Shown one piece after another: positions 7,975 through 15,635 of a DNA stretch of 18,614 nt (positions within the stretch are counted from its first letter, which is position 1; each line of letters starts with the position of its first letter). The notes under the pieces were generated by a model. That model worked only from the letters and a program-made list of their open reading frames with translations, did no database searches and was not told the DNA's origin. The DNA lies in NCBI GenBank assembly GCA_017645985.1, contig JAGCNK010000127.1, positions 1-18,614 on the forward strand. The letters are read 5' to 3'. The stretch comes from Bacteroidales bacterium (lineage in GTDB: Bacteria > Bacteroidota > Bacteroidia > Bacteroidales > UBA3824). The position numbers were made by a program, and so were the translations under genes.

Positions 7975-8841
7975 ATGAAGATATTAGTTACAGGATCAAA
8001 CGGACAGCTCGGCAACGAGATGCGCATCGTGTCCGAAAATTTGAAACAGCACACTTTCTTTTTTACCGACGTGGCAGAACTCGACATTACCGACAGCGCG
8101 GCTGTGAACGAGTTTTTCAAGCAGAACGCTCCCGACATTGTGGTCAACTGCGCAGCCTACACCGATGTGAACCGTGCAGAATCTGACCTCGACAAGGCGG
8201 AACTTATCAACGCAACCGCACCCAAGGTTCTTGCCGACGCCTGCCGCACATCGGGTGCTAAGTTTATCCACGTTTCCACCGACTATGTGTTCGACGGCAC
8301 TGCCCATCTCCCTTATAAGGAAACCGACAAAGAGAATCCTGTATCTGCTTATGGCACAACCAAATATCACGGCGAACAGAATATAGTGGCAAGCGGATGC
8401 CGTTATGTTATTATCCGCACTTGCTGGCTCTATTCGTCGTTTGGAAAAAACTTTGTGAAAACAATGGCCTCGCTCGGCGCCACCAAGGAGGAGCTTGGTG
8501 TGGTTTTCGACCAAGTGGGAACGCCTACCTACGCTGCCGACCTTGCCCAGGCAATAGCCGCCATCATAACCAAGACCGAACAGGGCGACAAAAACTTCGT
8601 GGACGGAATCTATCATTTCTCCGACGAGGGAGTGTGCTCGTGGTACGACTTTACTGTTGCCATTATGGGCTTGTACAACCTCAAATGCCGTATCAAGCCG
8701 CTTCACACAGAGGAGTATCCCACACCAGCCAACCGTCCAGCCTACAGCGTGTTAGACAAGACAAAGATAAAGACCACATTCGGAATCGACATTCCTCACT
8801 GGTACGAGAGTCTTAAACGGTGCGTGGCTTTGCTCAAATAG
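7975..8841 (+). CDS. rfbD: dTDP-4-dehydrorhamnose reductase
   Basis: 288 residues, the usual RmlD length (about 285-300). It catalyses the last step of dTDP-L-rhamnose synthesis, the NAD(P)H-dependent reduction of dTDP-4-keto-L-rhamnose, in the cytoplasm. The Rossmann motif GSNGQLG is at residues 7-13, the conserved VSTDYVFDG at 100-108 includes the catalytic T102, and YxxxK is Y126/K130. RTCWLYS (148-154) and YHFSDEG are also RmlD hallmarks. The ATG at 7975, 10 bases after the TPR gene, puts the Rossmann strand at the N-terminus; an in-frame ATG at 7888 lies inside the previous gene and adds a basic non-homologous tail. rfbA, rfbB and rfbC are not in the window. Its stop directly abuts the stop of the opposing flippase gene. 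Confidence 0.95.
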   Translation: MKILVTGSNGQLGNEMRIVSENLKQHTFFFTDVAELDITDSAAVNEFFKQNAPDIVVNCAAYTDVNRAESDLDKAELINATAPKVLADACRTSGAKFIHVSTDYVFDGTAHLPYKETDKENPVSAYGTTKYHGEQNIVASGCRYVIIRTCWLYSSFGKNFVKTMASLGATKEELGVVFDQVGTPTYAADLAQAIAAIITKTEQGDKNFVDGIYHFSDEGVCSWYDFTVAIMGLYNLKCRIKPLHTEEYPTPANRPAYSVLDKTKIKTTFGIDIPHWYESLKRCVALLK

Positions 8842-10134
8842 CTACACCCTTTTTTTGACAATCTTCCAGACAATAAACGACAGAAGTCCCTGCAATACCG
8901 ACACGCCCACATACGCCCAGGCGAGGCTTTCAATGGTATGTACGCAATAAAACGCCCCAACGAGCGCCCCGAACGATATGCCAACGTTGAGCGTATTGAA
9001 CGGAAACACCGAAACGGCGTCGATTGGGTTGCGGTATAGCAGGTAGATCGACTGAGGCAGAATGGCGAGAATCATAATCTGAGTGATACCTTCGGCAGGA
9101 AGATATTCGCTGGTAAACAGCAGGGTGATTAAATACTCTGTAACCACATAAAACAGTCCGATAACTGCCACCGCGCTCGCTATGTATATGAATGTGAACA
9201 CGTTGATTTTGTGCACGGCATCTTTTATCATTCCCCTGGCAAGACATTCCGACACGTAGGGCAGCAGCACCATTCCCAGAAACGAGTAGAAAGCCGTGGC
9301 AAGTGTCACAATAGTGATGCCCACCGAGTAGTACGACACCGACGCCAAATCATAGTATTTGCTTATGAAGATGAGCGGAAACGCCTGAAAGGCAAACAGA
9401 AAGAAATCGCCCCAAAGTCTCGGAACTGAGTATTTGGCTGCGGTTTTGTATTCCTGTATGATTTCGCTTTTTTCGCATTTCTCGTTGACCACAATGCCGC
9501 CTTTCTTGATTTCGAAGATGGCGAACAGAAGCACCGAAACGGCTGTGATTATTGTCCACCAGACGAAAAGGTTGAGCGTGTTGATGCCCGGAATTATCAG
9601 AGCCGAAACCGGCAGCAATATTTGTATCAGCGCGTTAGAGATGCCCGACAGCTTAAAGTCGTTTTTGCCACGGAAGTATACAAACAGAAACGTGGACGCC
9701 GCCAGTGTGAGCGAGTACATCAAAGCTGTGACATATAACAGAGTGTCGTCGCGGCCAACAATCAAATCGGTGAGTTGCTCTTTAAGAATAAGCGCAGCCA
9801 CGCTTACCACCACTATGGCAGTGAGCATCAGCAAAATAGCGGCTATTACAAACGATTTGGCGCGGCGTGGCTTGCCGTCGCCGATGTAGAGCGCCATATA
9901 TCGTGGCACGGCAATGCCAGTGCCTGCCAACATAATAAACGAAATTACTGTGGCACTGCGTTTTATGATGTTGTATTCGCCAAAAGTGTCAACGTCTACT
10001 CTGCTGCTCAGCACCTTGTTGAGCGCGAAAGCCGACAGCAGCACCACCATCTGCGCCGCGAATGTCCAAATTACATCGCCCGCCATCTTTGACCTGAGCC
10101 TCTGCTTGGCTGTTTTTATAATATCTGCAATCAT
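8842..10134 (-). CDS. Polysaccharide/oligosaccharide flippase, MOP superfamily (Wzx/RfbX-like)
   Basis: 430 residues with about twelve hydrophobic helices (approximately 20-43, 60-80, 94-117, 130-153, 165-183, 189-208, 240-260, 268-290, 308-333, 350-367, 380-397, 402-425) and a charged cytoplasmic loop at 209-237 between helices 6 and 7, the two-bundle layout of MOP flippases. The N-terminal SKMAGDVIWTFAAQMVVLLSAF and FGEYNIIKRSATVISFIML resemble the polysaccharide biosynthesis (Wzx) family, which moves undecaprenyl-linked glycans across the inner membrane. It is transcribed toward rfbD, and rhamnose- or xylose-containing glycans are plausible cargo. No glycosyltransferase or polymerase is adjacent, so the substrate cannot be named. 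It diverges from the phosphatase cluster with a 147-base promoter region between. Confidence 0.85.
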   Translation of the reverse strand: MIADIIKTAKQRLRSKMAGDVIWTFAAQMVVLLSAFALNKVLSSRVDVDTFGEYNIIKRSATVISFIMLAGTGIAVPRYMALYIGDGKPRRAKSFVIAAILLMLTAIVVVSVAALILKEQLTDLIVGRDDTLLYVTALMYSLTLAASTFLFVYFRGKNDFKLSGISNALIQILLPVSALIIPGINTLNLFVWWTIITAVSVLLFAIFEIKKGGIVVNEKCEKSEIIQEYKTAAKYSVPRLWGDFFLFAFQAFPLIFISKYYDLASVSYYSVGITIVTLATAFYSFLGMVLLPYVSECLARGMIKDAVHKINVFTFIYIASAVAVIGLFYVVTEYLITLLFTSEYLPAEGITQIMILAILPQSIYLLYRNPIDAVSVFPFNTLNVGISFGALVGAFYCVHTIESLAWAYVGVSVLQGLLSFIVWKIVKKRV

Positions 10135-10166
10135 ACGGAGTGCGAAATTACGAATATTTGCTCCAA

Positions 10167-10197
10167 AAAAGATAAGATTTTGAAAAAAAACTTCAAA
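10167..10197 (-). promoter_or_regulatory. Promoter of the flippase gene
   Basis: Minus strand: TTTG (10197-10194), a 19-base spacer, then TATCTTTT (10174-10167), one mismatch from TAnnTTTG. It ends 32 bases before the flippase ATG. Confidence 0.5.
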
Positions 10198-10214
10198 ACC
10201 TTAGGAATTATTAT

Positions 10215-10222
10215 TACCTTTG
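10215..10222 (+). promoter_or_regulatory. -7 promoter element of the phosphatase operon
   Basis: TACCTTTG is a full TAnnTTTG match. No TTTG is seen at the -33 distance, which would overlap the -33 box of the divergent flippase promoter. Predicted leader to the TTG start at 10282 is about 55 bases. Confidence 0.6.
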
Positions 10223-10265
10223 CCCAATTTTAGTTATCTAACCATATTATACTTTGAATATTTTT

Positions 10266-10271
10266 AAGGGG
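10266..10271 (+). promoter_or_regulatory. Candidate ribosome binding site for the TTG-started phosphatase gene
   Basis: AAGGGG lies 10 bases before the TTG at 10282. Such a G-rich site is unusual here, where most genes have only A/T-rich leaders, and it may compensate for the weak start codon. Confidence 0.45.
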
Positions 10272-10281
10272 CTTTGTTAAT

Positions 10282-12528
10282 TTGCGAGTTATAAAATACA
10301 TATTGCTGATTGTATTGTCGGCAGCTTTTTTAAATGTTGAGGCGGAGAATGGCAAAACGGGTTCTACGCTCGATAGCCTTCAGCACGCCCTGGCAAAAGC
10401 AACCGACGACTCCACCCGTGTAGCTGTGTACAAGCAGTTGATCAGCTATGTGGGCGACCGCGATTTGGCTGTGCGATATGCAGGCGAGTTTTTGGAGCTG
10501 GGCACCCGCCTTGGCGACACCGCTGCTATGTTGCGTGCCGAACTGGGCTTTGTGTACGCCTATATCAACAACAACGAAAACCGCGAAGCCGAAAAACATC
10601 TTAACCAGGTGGTCAATCTCGCCCTCAAAAGTCGCAATGTAGCCACTCTTGCCAAGGCTTACTACCTCTACGCCGCCAATTCCGACGACAACGACGATGT
10701 GGCTGGCATGCTCGACTATGGCAACAAGTCGCTTGAATTGTACCGCAAGCTCAACGACACCTGCCGCATTGTGGACATCTATCTGATGTACGCTCAGTCG
10801 TGCGCCGACGCCAATATGTACAAAACCGCCTACGAGTATCTTGTAAGGGCTATCACGCTAAGCCATATGGCGCAAAACAAGTCTTACACAGCCGACGTGC
10901 TTGTGTTTTACGCCGCCACTATGCTGCAGCAGTTCGACAATGAGTATTATCCCGCCGACGTGCGTTTGTGCAAGTTTCAGAAAATCATCAGGTATAGCAG
11001 CGTGGTGTACTCTATTTACAACAAGATAAAGAACGATTCGTATTATTACCGTCAGCTTACGCACCTGTGTCTCATCACCAAGGCTCAGTCGTTTTTGCGC
11101 TCAGCAGAGATTATGCACTCCAAGCCGATGGCCGACAGCTGCGCCCTCTATCTGCAAAAAGTCAAAGACATACTTACCGACAACAAGACGCTCCAATATC
11201 AGACCTGGCTTGTGGAGGCTGGTCTGCACTATTACAACGGACAATACAAGAAGGCGGTGGATGTGCTTCTGCATTTGGAAACTATCAAAGTGGCTCACAC
11301 CACACCTATGGTAAAACGTTCGTGCCTCCTTATGGCCAAGTGCTACGAAAAACTGGGCAACCAGTCAAAGGCGTTAGACTATCTCGACCGTGCGGCTATG
11401 TTTGACAAAATCAGCAACCGTATGGTGGCAAGCAAACGTTACGCCGACTTTAAAACCAAGCTTTTGTCGCAGACTCAGATCGACCTTATCGAAACCGGCA
11501 AGAAACGCGACATTATCCAAAAAGAGTACGACATCAAACGGCAGAGCTACATCACGATGTTTATTGTGATACTCGCAGTGGCAGTTTCGCTGCTCACTAT
11601 AGTCATTATCAAGTCGTTGGCCCGCCGCCGCCGCATCAACAACCAGCTGCAGGTAAAGAATGCCGAAATCACCAAGCTCAACAAGAGCATCATAGAACAG
11701 AAGAAAGAGATTGAGGATCGTCGCGACATCATCACCATGCAGTTCGACATGGTGGAGAATTTCAACGAGGCTATCACCACCAACATACGCTACGCCGGCA
11801 AGATTCAGCGTGCTGCCATTCCGCCCGAGAGCGACGTGCGCAAGATTTTCAACAACAGTTTTGTGCTTTTCCGCCCGAGAGACATTGTCAGCGGCGATTT
11901 TTACACCGTGATGCGCAAGGGCGTTTTCAATATCTTTGTGGTGGCAGACTGTACGGGTCACGGCGTGCCGGGAGCATTGCTTTCGATGCTTGGCATCTCG
12001 GCGCTCAACGACATTCTGCGTCATTCGCCCGACGACGACAGTTTCTCTCCGGCGTTGGTTTTAGACAGGATGAAGGCGTTTATCGTTTCTGCGTTCGAAG
12101 GCAAAAACGGTCTCGATATATACGACGGCATAGATATGGTAATCTGTGCCTTAGACACCCGCAACAATAATTTGCGTTTTGCGGCAGCCAACCAGAGCGC
12201 GTTTGTTTGGAAGAAAGGTGTTATCCACCGTATCAAGGGCGACAAGATGCCTGTGGGCAAGTATGTTAAAGAGTTGTCGCGCTTTTCCGACCAGTCGTTC
12301 CAGTTGGAACCCAACGACGAGGTGTTTATGACAACCGACGGCATACAAGACCAGCTTGGCGGTCCTGACGGCAAGAAATTCCTTCTGCGCAATCTCGTTA
12401 CGGTTTTTGAGAGCGTGGGCGGAATGCCGCCTGTACGTCAGAAAGTGGAAATAGAAACTTCGATCGACCTGTGGCGCGGAAGGTTGCAGCAGATCGACGA
12501 CATAACAGTAGCAGGATTCAGTGTTTGA
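10282..12528 (+). CDS. TPR-transmembrane-coiled coil-SpoIIE (PP2C-type) serine phosphatase, paralogue 1
   Basis: 748 residues. Signal peptide (about 1-21, MRVIKYILLIVLSAAF), periplasmic TPR-like helical repeats (about 30-400), a membrane helix (424-444), a basic stop RRRR, a cytoplasmic coiled coil (about 450-500), then a SpoIIE/PP2C domain (about 515-748). The metal-binding acids are present: D539 in DIVSGDF, D556 in ADCTGHGVPG, D686 in TTDGIQDQ, and D739/D740 in IDDITVAG. Known relatives (RsbU, SpoIIE) dephosphorylate phosphoserine on anti-sigma antagonists, so it is inferred to turn a periplasmic signal into cytoplasmic dephosphorylation. It starts at TTG; no ATG or GTG lies upstream before an in-frame stop, and starting later would destroy the signal peptide. 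It ends 2 bases before the next gene and is the first of four tandem paralogues. Confidence 0.88.
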   Translation: MRVIKYILLIVLSAAFLNVEAENGKTGSTLDSLQHALAKATDDSTRVAVYKQLISYVGDRDLAVRYAGEFLELGTRLGDTAAMLRAELGFVYAYINNNENREAEKHLNQVVNLALKSRNVATLAKAYYLYAANSDDNDDVAGMLDYGNKSLELYRKLNDTCRIVDIYLMYAQSCADANMYKTAYEYLVRAITLSHMAQNKSYTADVLVFYAATMLQQFDNEYYPADVRLCKFQKIIRYSSVVYSIYNKIKNDSYYYRQLTHLCLITKAQSFLRSAEIMHSKPMADSCALYLQKVKDILTDNKTLQYQTWLVEAGLHYYNGQYKKAVDVLLHLETIKVAHTTPMVKRSCLLMAKCYEKLGNQSKALDYLDRAAMFDKISNRMVASKRYADFKTKLLSQTQIDLIETGKKRDIIQKEYDIKRQSYITMFIVILAVAVSLLTIVIIKSLARRRRINNQLQVKNAEITKLNKSIIEQKKEIEDRRDIITMQFDMVENFNEAITTNIRYAGKIQRAAIPPESDVRKIFNNSFVLFRPRDIVSGDFYTVMRKGVFNIFVVADCTGHGVPGALLSMLGISALNDILRHSPDDDSFSPALVLDRMKAFIVSAFEGKNGLDIYDGIDMVICALDTRNNNLRFAAANQSAFVWKKGVIHRIKGDKMPVGKYVKELSRFSDQSFQLEPNDEVFMTTDGIQDQLGGPDGKKFLLRNLVTVFESVGGMPPVRQKVEIETSIDLWRGRLQQIDDITVAGFSV

Positions 12529-12530
12529 TT

Positions 12531-14612
12531 ATGAGATACTTGTTAAACATATTGATACTTATTTTGGTGTTCTCAATGCCTGTTTCGGCGCAGATTGGGG
12601 CTGGCAAGTCGAGTTTCGACGCCAACTACAAAGCTGCGTTCCGCGATTATTACAGCGGAAATTTCGACAGCGCATACCATCGCACCCAGATGATGATTGA
12701 GGAGGCCAAAAGCAAAGACGACCCGAGGTATCTGGCTGCGTCGTACACCTTTGCCACGCTTTTCAGCGACCACAAAGGACACGTGGCTGAAGACCTCGAC
12801 AACCTGTACAAGGCTCTCTCCATCTATAAGGATTTAGGCGATTCGGCACGTATCTCGGCTGTGTACAGATATATCGGCGAGGCTCTCGGCGACTTGCAGA
12901 TGTATCAAAACGCATACGATTTCTTCTACCGCGCCATCAAGATTGCGGGCGACTGCGACGATGTTTACGAAGAGTCGCGCGGTTACAACTCGCTGTTTGA
13001 GTACACAATGGTGGATTTGGAAACCGAGGTGGACTCTGCCGGAATTAGCGGACAGCTGCGCAACATCATCAGCAAGATGGAGTATTTCAGCCATGTGGTT
13101 GCCGACGACACTCTGGAGCATATCCACCGTCAGAATGTGGCGCGGATATATATCAACCTTGCCTCGGCATACATACTCAAAGCACGCTACGAGAACAATA
13201 TAGCCTATGCCGACAGTGCTCAGAAATATATCGAGAAGATACGCAAGGCTATGGGCTTTCAGCGTATCACATTGATGAGGTCGTATATTATGGAGTCGTC
13301 GGTGCTGCTTGCCAAAAACAAGCCGAGCGACGCCTTTTACCGTCTAAAGGAGATTGAGAAACTAACCGCAAACCTGCCCCTCACCAACACCGACTTTGCC
13401 AAGCTGTATCACAATCTGAGTGTTGCGTCGCAGCGTCTTGGCAATCTTGAAGAGGCTATCGACTATAAGGAGAAGGCTCTCGAATATCAGAGCCTCACAG
13501 TAAACGAGTACAACATCTCTGTGGGATTCGAGTATCAGACCAAGCTTATGGCCGACAACGAGATAAGCGCTCATCAGCGCGACAAGGAGCTGGTAGAGTT
13601 TGCCAACAACGAGAAACTGCGCAACGTCAGGTTCATCGGCTATTGGGCGTTTGGCATTCTGTTGGTGCTTGTGGCTGCTCTCTCGGTTCTGGGATTGGTG
13701 CTCCGTCGCAACAAGAAGGCCACACGCAAGCTCAACATCCTTTTCAACAAGCTCGAAAAGCACAACCGCAAGCTTGTGGATCAGCAAAACGAGCTTACCG
13801 AGCAGAACGACCTTATTCAAAAGCAGCGCGACACCGTTGACAAAATCAACAAGGAGATAATGTCGAGCATCACATACGCCCAGCGTATTCAGAAGGCTGC
13901 CTATTCGCAAGACAACGACATCAAGCAGCTGTTTTCCGACTCGTTTAGGATGATACGTTCCGACTCGTTGGTTACAGGCTGTTTTCACATTACCCACGAA
14001 TATAAAAGTATAAAAATACTTGTGGCTGCCACCTGTTCGCGCAACGGAGTGCCTGGCAGTTTCTTTGCTATGCTCGGACTCTCATCGCTCAGAGAGGTGC
14101 TTGTGAAATACCGTCCCGAAGGCGAGTTCTCTCCAGCCGAGTTGCTCTCTTCCACCGATTTCAACCTTCGTCAGCTGCTGAGCAACTCCCGAAACGACGA
14201 CATTGTGGAAACGATTGACATGTCGATACTGGCATTCGACGTTGAAAATCGTATGCTCTCTTATTCAGGAGCCAACCAGGGCATCTATTTTTGTCACGAG
14301 TCGGACATCAAGTATCTTGCCGGCAATGCTCACAGACTGGGCGATCCCAACAATTCCGAGTTCGTTACCGAAAAGACCCCGATAGCACCTGGCGACATGG
14401 TGTACGTATTCAACAACAGCGTGGAGAAACAGGTCAACATCTACGATATGACATTCGACACCTACCATGTGAAACAGATGATCAAGCGCGTGTCTGCTCT
14501 GCCTTGCGACCAGCAGAAAGAGGAGATAAACAACACGATGACAAACTGGCTCGGCACCAACAATCAGACTGGTGACATAGGAATTATTGGTATCAGATGT
14601 GTCTTTTGGTAA
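12531..14612 (+). CDS. TPR-transmembrane-coiled coil protein with degenerate SpoIIE/PP2C domain (probable pseudophosphatase), paralogue 2
   Basis: 693 residues with the same plan as paralogue 1: signal peptide (about 1-20, ending PVSA before QIG), TPR repeats (about 30-330, for example NLEEAIDYKEKALEYQ), membrane helix (about 368-390), coiled coil (398-445) and SpoIIE fold (about 460-693). The catalytic positions have changed. By alignment with paralogue 1, D539 becomes C484, D556 becomes T501, G559/H560 become R504/N505, D686/G687 become N629/S630 and D739 becomes G681; only D682 survives. GVPG (506-509), the hydrophobic core strands and the IDM motif (562-564) remain. The frame is open throughout, so it is not a decaying pseudogene. 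A catalytically dead partner, substrate trap or regulator is inferred. The chosen ATG, 2 bases after the previous stop, opens the signal peptide. Confidence 0.87.
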   Translation: MRYLLNILILILVFSMPVSAQIGAGKSSFDANYKAAFRDYYSGNFDSAYHRTQMMIEEAKSKDDPRYLAASYTFATLFSDHKGHVAEDLDNLYKALSIYKDLGDSARISAVYRYIGEALGDLQMYQNAYDFFYRAIKIAGDCDDVYEESRGYNSLFEYTMVDLETEVDSAGISGQLRNIISKMEYFSHVVADDTLEHIHRQNVARIYINLASAYILKARYENNIAYADSAQKYIEKIRKAMGFQRITLMRSYIMESSVLLAKNKPSDAFYRLKEIEKLTANLPLTNTDFAKLYHNLSVASQRLGNLEEAIDYKEKALEYQSLTVNEYNISVGFEYQTKLMADNEISAHQRDKELVEFANNEKLRNVRFIGYWAFGILLVLVAALSVLGLVLRRNKKATRKLNILFNKLEKHNRKLVDQQNELTEQNDLIQKQRDTVDKINKEIMSSITYAQRIQKAAYSQDNDIKQLFSDSFRMIRSDSLVTGCFHITHEYKSIKILVAATCSRNGVPGSFFAMLGLSSLREVLVKYRPEGEFSPAELLSSTDFNLRQLLSNSRNDDIVETIDMSILAFDVENRMLSYSGANQGIYFCHESDIKYLAGNAHRLGDPNNSEFVTEKTPIAPGDMVYVFNNSVEKQVNIYDMTFDTYHVKQMIKRVSALPCDQQKEEINNTMTNWLGTNNQTGDIGIIGIRCVFW

Positions 14613-14646
14613 GATTTTTGCACTGAATTTAAACAAAATTAATAGT

Positions 14647-15630
14647 ATGCCCTACATTATATATATATCAGTAATCTCCGCTCTATTGCTCGTATTTGGG
14701 CTGTGGGTGGCATCGGAAATCAAGAAGTGTAAAAGTTCCAAGGAGGAATTACAAGCCGGAATAGACCGTCAGGATGGTCAGATAACCGAATTGCAGAAAA
14801 CCAACGCTCTCAAACAGGACGAGCTCAACGGCATTGTGGAGGCATACGATTCTGCCGCCAAAGACCTCAAAGCCAGCATCCACTATGCCGAGCGCATACA
14901 GAGGGCGGTGATTCCTCAGGCTTCGGAATTCAAGAGCCTTTTCCCCGACTGCTTTATTTATTTCAGTCCCCGCGACATTGTCAGCGGCGACTTTTACACA
15001 TGCGCATCGTCGCCCGAATACAGGATAGCCATTGTGGCAGACTGCACGGGTCACGGCGTGCCGGGAGGTTTCCTTTCGATGCTCGGAATGTCGGCGCTCA
15101 AAGACCTACTGTCAAAGCAGAAAATATCCAAGAACTTCAATCCTGGCGATATTCTCAACTCGCTGCGCCAGTTTGTGCTGACATCGCTCTCCGAGGAGTC
15201 GGAAGACGACGCAGCCACAGTGAGCGACGGTATGGATATTTCGCTCTGCGCCTTCAACAATGATTTTACGCAGATTCGCTACGCAGCCGCCAACCACACT
15301 ATATATGTATGCCGTGGAGGCGAAATTATCAAGCTCAAAGGCAACAGAATGCCTATAGGACGTCATCCCAAGCAGGATGTGCCATTTGAAACTTTCACAT
15401 TCGACCTGATGAAGGGCGACACAGTTTACCTTTGCAGCGACGGCATCCAAGACCAGTTTGGCAGTGCCGACGATATCAAATTTACCACCAAGCGGTTGGC
15501 TGCAATGCTCTTGGAGCATAGCCAGGAACCGCTACAGCAGCAGAAAGCCAGCATATCCACCATAGTAGACGACTGGAAAAAAGGTCGCGACCAGTTCGAC
15601 GACCAAACATTAATCGGAATAAGAATTTGA
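14647..15630 (+). CDS. Membrane-anchored SpoIIE (PP2C-type) serine phosphatase without sensor domain, paralogue 3
   Basis: 327 residues. One N-terminal membrane helix (about 3-23, IIYISVISALLLVFGLWVA) acts as anchor, then a coiled coil (about 30-75) and the SpoIIE domain (about 90-327). All catalytic acids are kept: D115 in DIVSGDFY, D132 in ADCTGHGVPG, D265 in SDGIQDQ, and D318/D319. There is no TPR region, so signal input must come through the membrane helix, the coiled coil or partner proteins. The ATG at 14647 follows a 34-base gap; an in-frame start at 14587 lies inside the previous gene and would bury the anchor. The gap contains GATTTTTG, one mismatch from a -7 element, so an internal promoter is possible. 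It is a likely active partner of paralogues 1 and 2. Confidence 0.9.
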   Translation: MPYIIYISVISALLLVFGLWVASEIKKCKSSKEELQAGIDRQDGQITELQKTNALKQDELNGIVEAYDSAAKDLKASIHYAERIQRAVIPQASEFKSLFPDCFIYFSPRDIVSGDFYTCASSPEYRIAIVADCTGHGVPGGFLSMLGMSALKDLLSKQKISKNFNPGDILNSLRQFVLTSLSEESEDDAATVSDGMDISLCAFNNDFTQIRYAAANHTIYVCRGGEIIKLKGNRMPIGRHPKQDVPFETFTFDLMKGDTVYLCSDGIQDQFGSADDIKFTTKRLAAMLLEHSQEPLQQQKASISTIVDDWKKGRDQFDDQTLIGIRI

Positions 15631-15635
15631 CAGCC

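Noticed and set aside
7332..8147. Leftward 271-residue open frame
   Set aside because: It spans the junction of the TPR gene and rfbD on the opposite strand; both are clearly coding, so this is a composition shadow.
7996..8706. Leftward 236-residue open frame opposite rfbD
   Set aside because: Entirely antisense to a gene with full RmlD motifs; its His/Val/Cys-rich translation shows no domain.
11374..12024. Leftward 216-residue open frame, and similar ones at 13362-13997 and 15783-16451
   Set aside because: All lie antisense to the coiled-coil and SpoIIE regions of the phosphatase genes; the same type of shadow recurs because the paralogues share codon patterns.
12531..14612. Treating the degenerate phosphatase gene as a pseudogene
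   Set aside because: There is no frameshift or internal stop, the signal peptide and membrane helix are intact, and the spacing to its neighbours is operon-like; only catalytic residues are lost.
14613..14646. Internal promoter before paralogue 3 (GATTTTTG)
   Set aside because: It has one mismatch in the essential TA of the -7 element and no -33 box; kept only as a remark in the gene entry.
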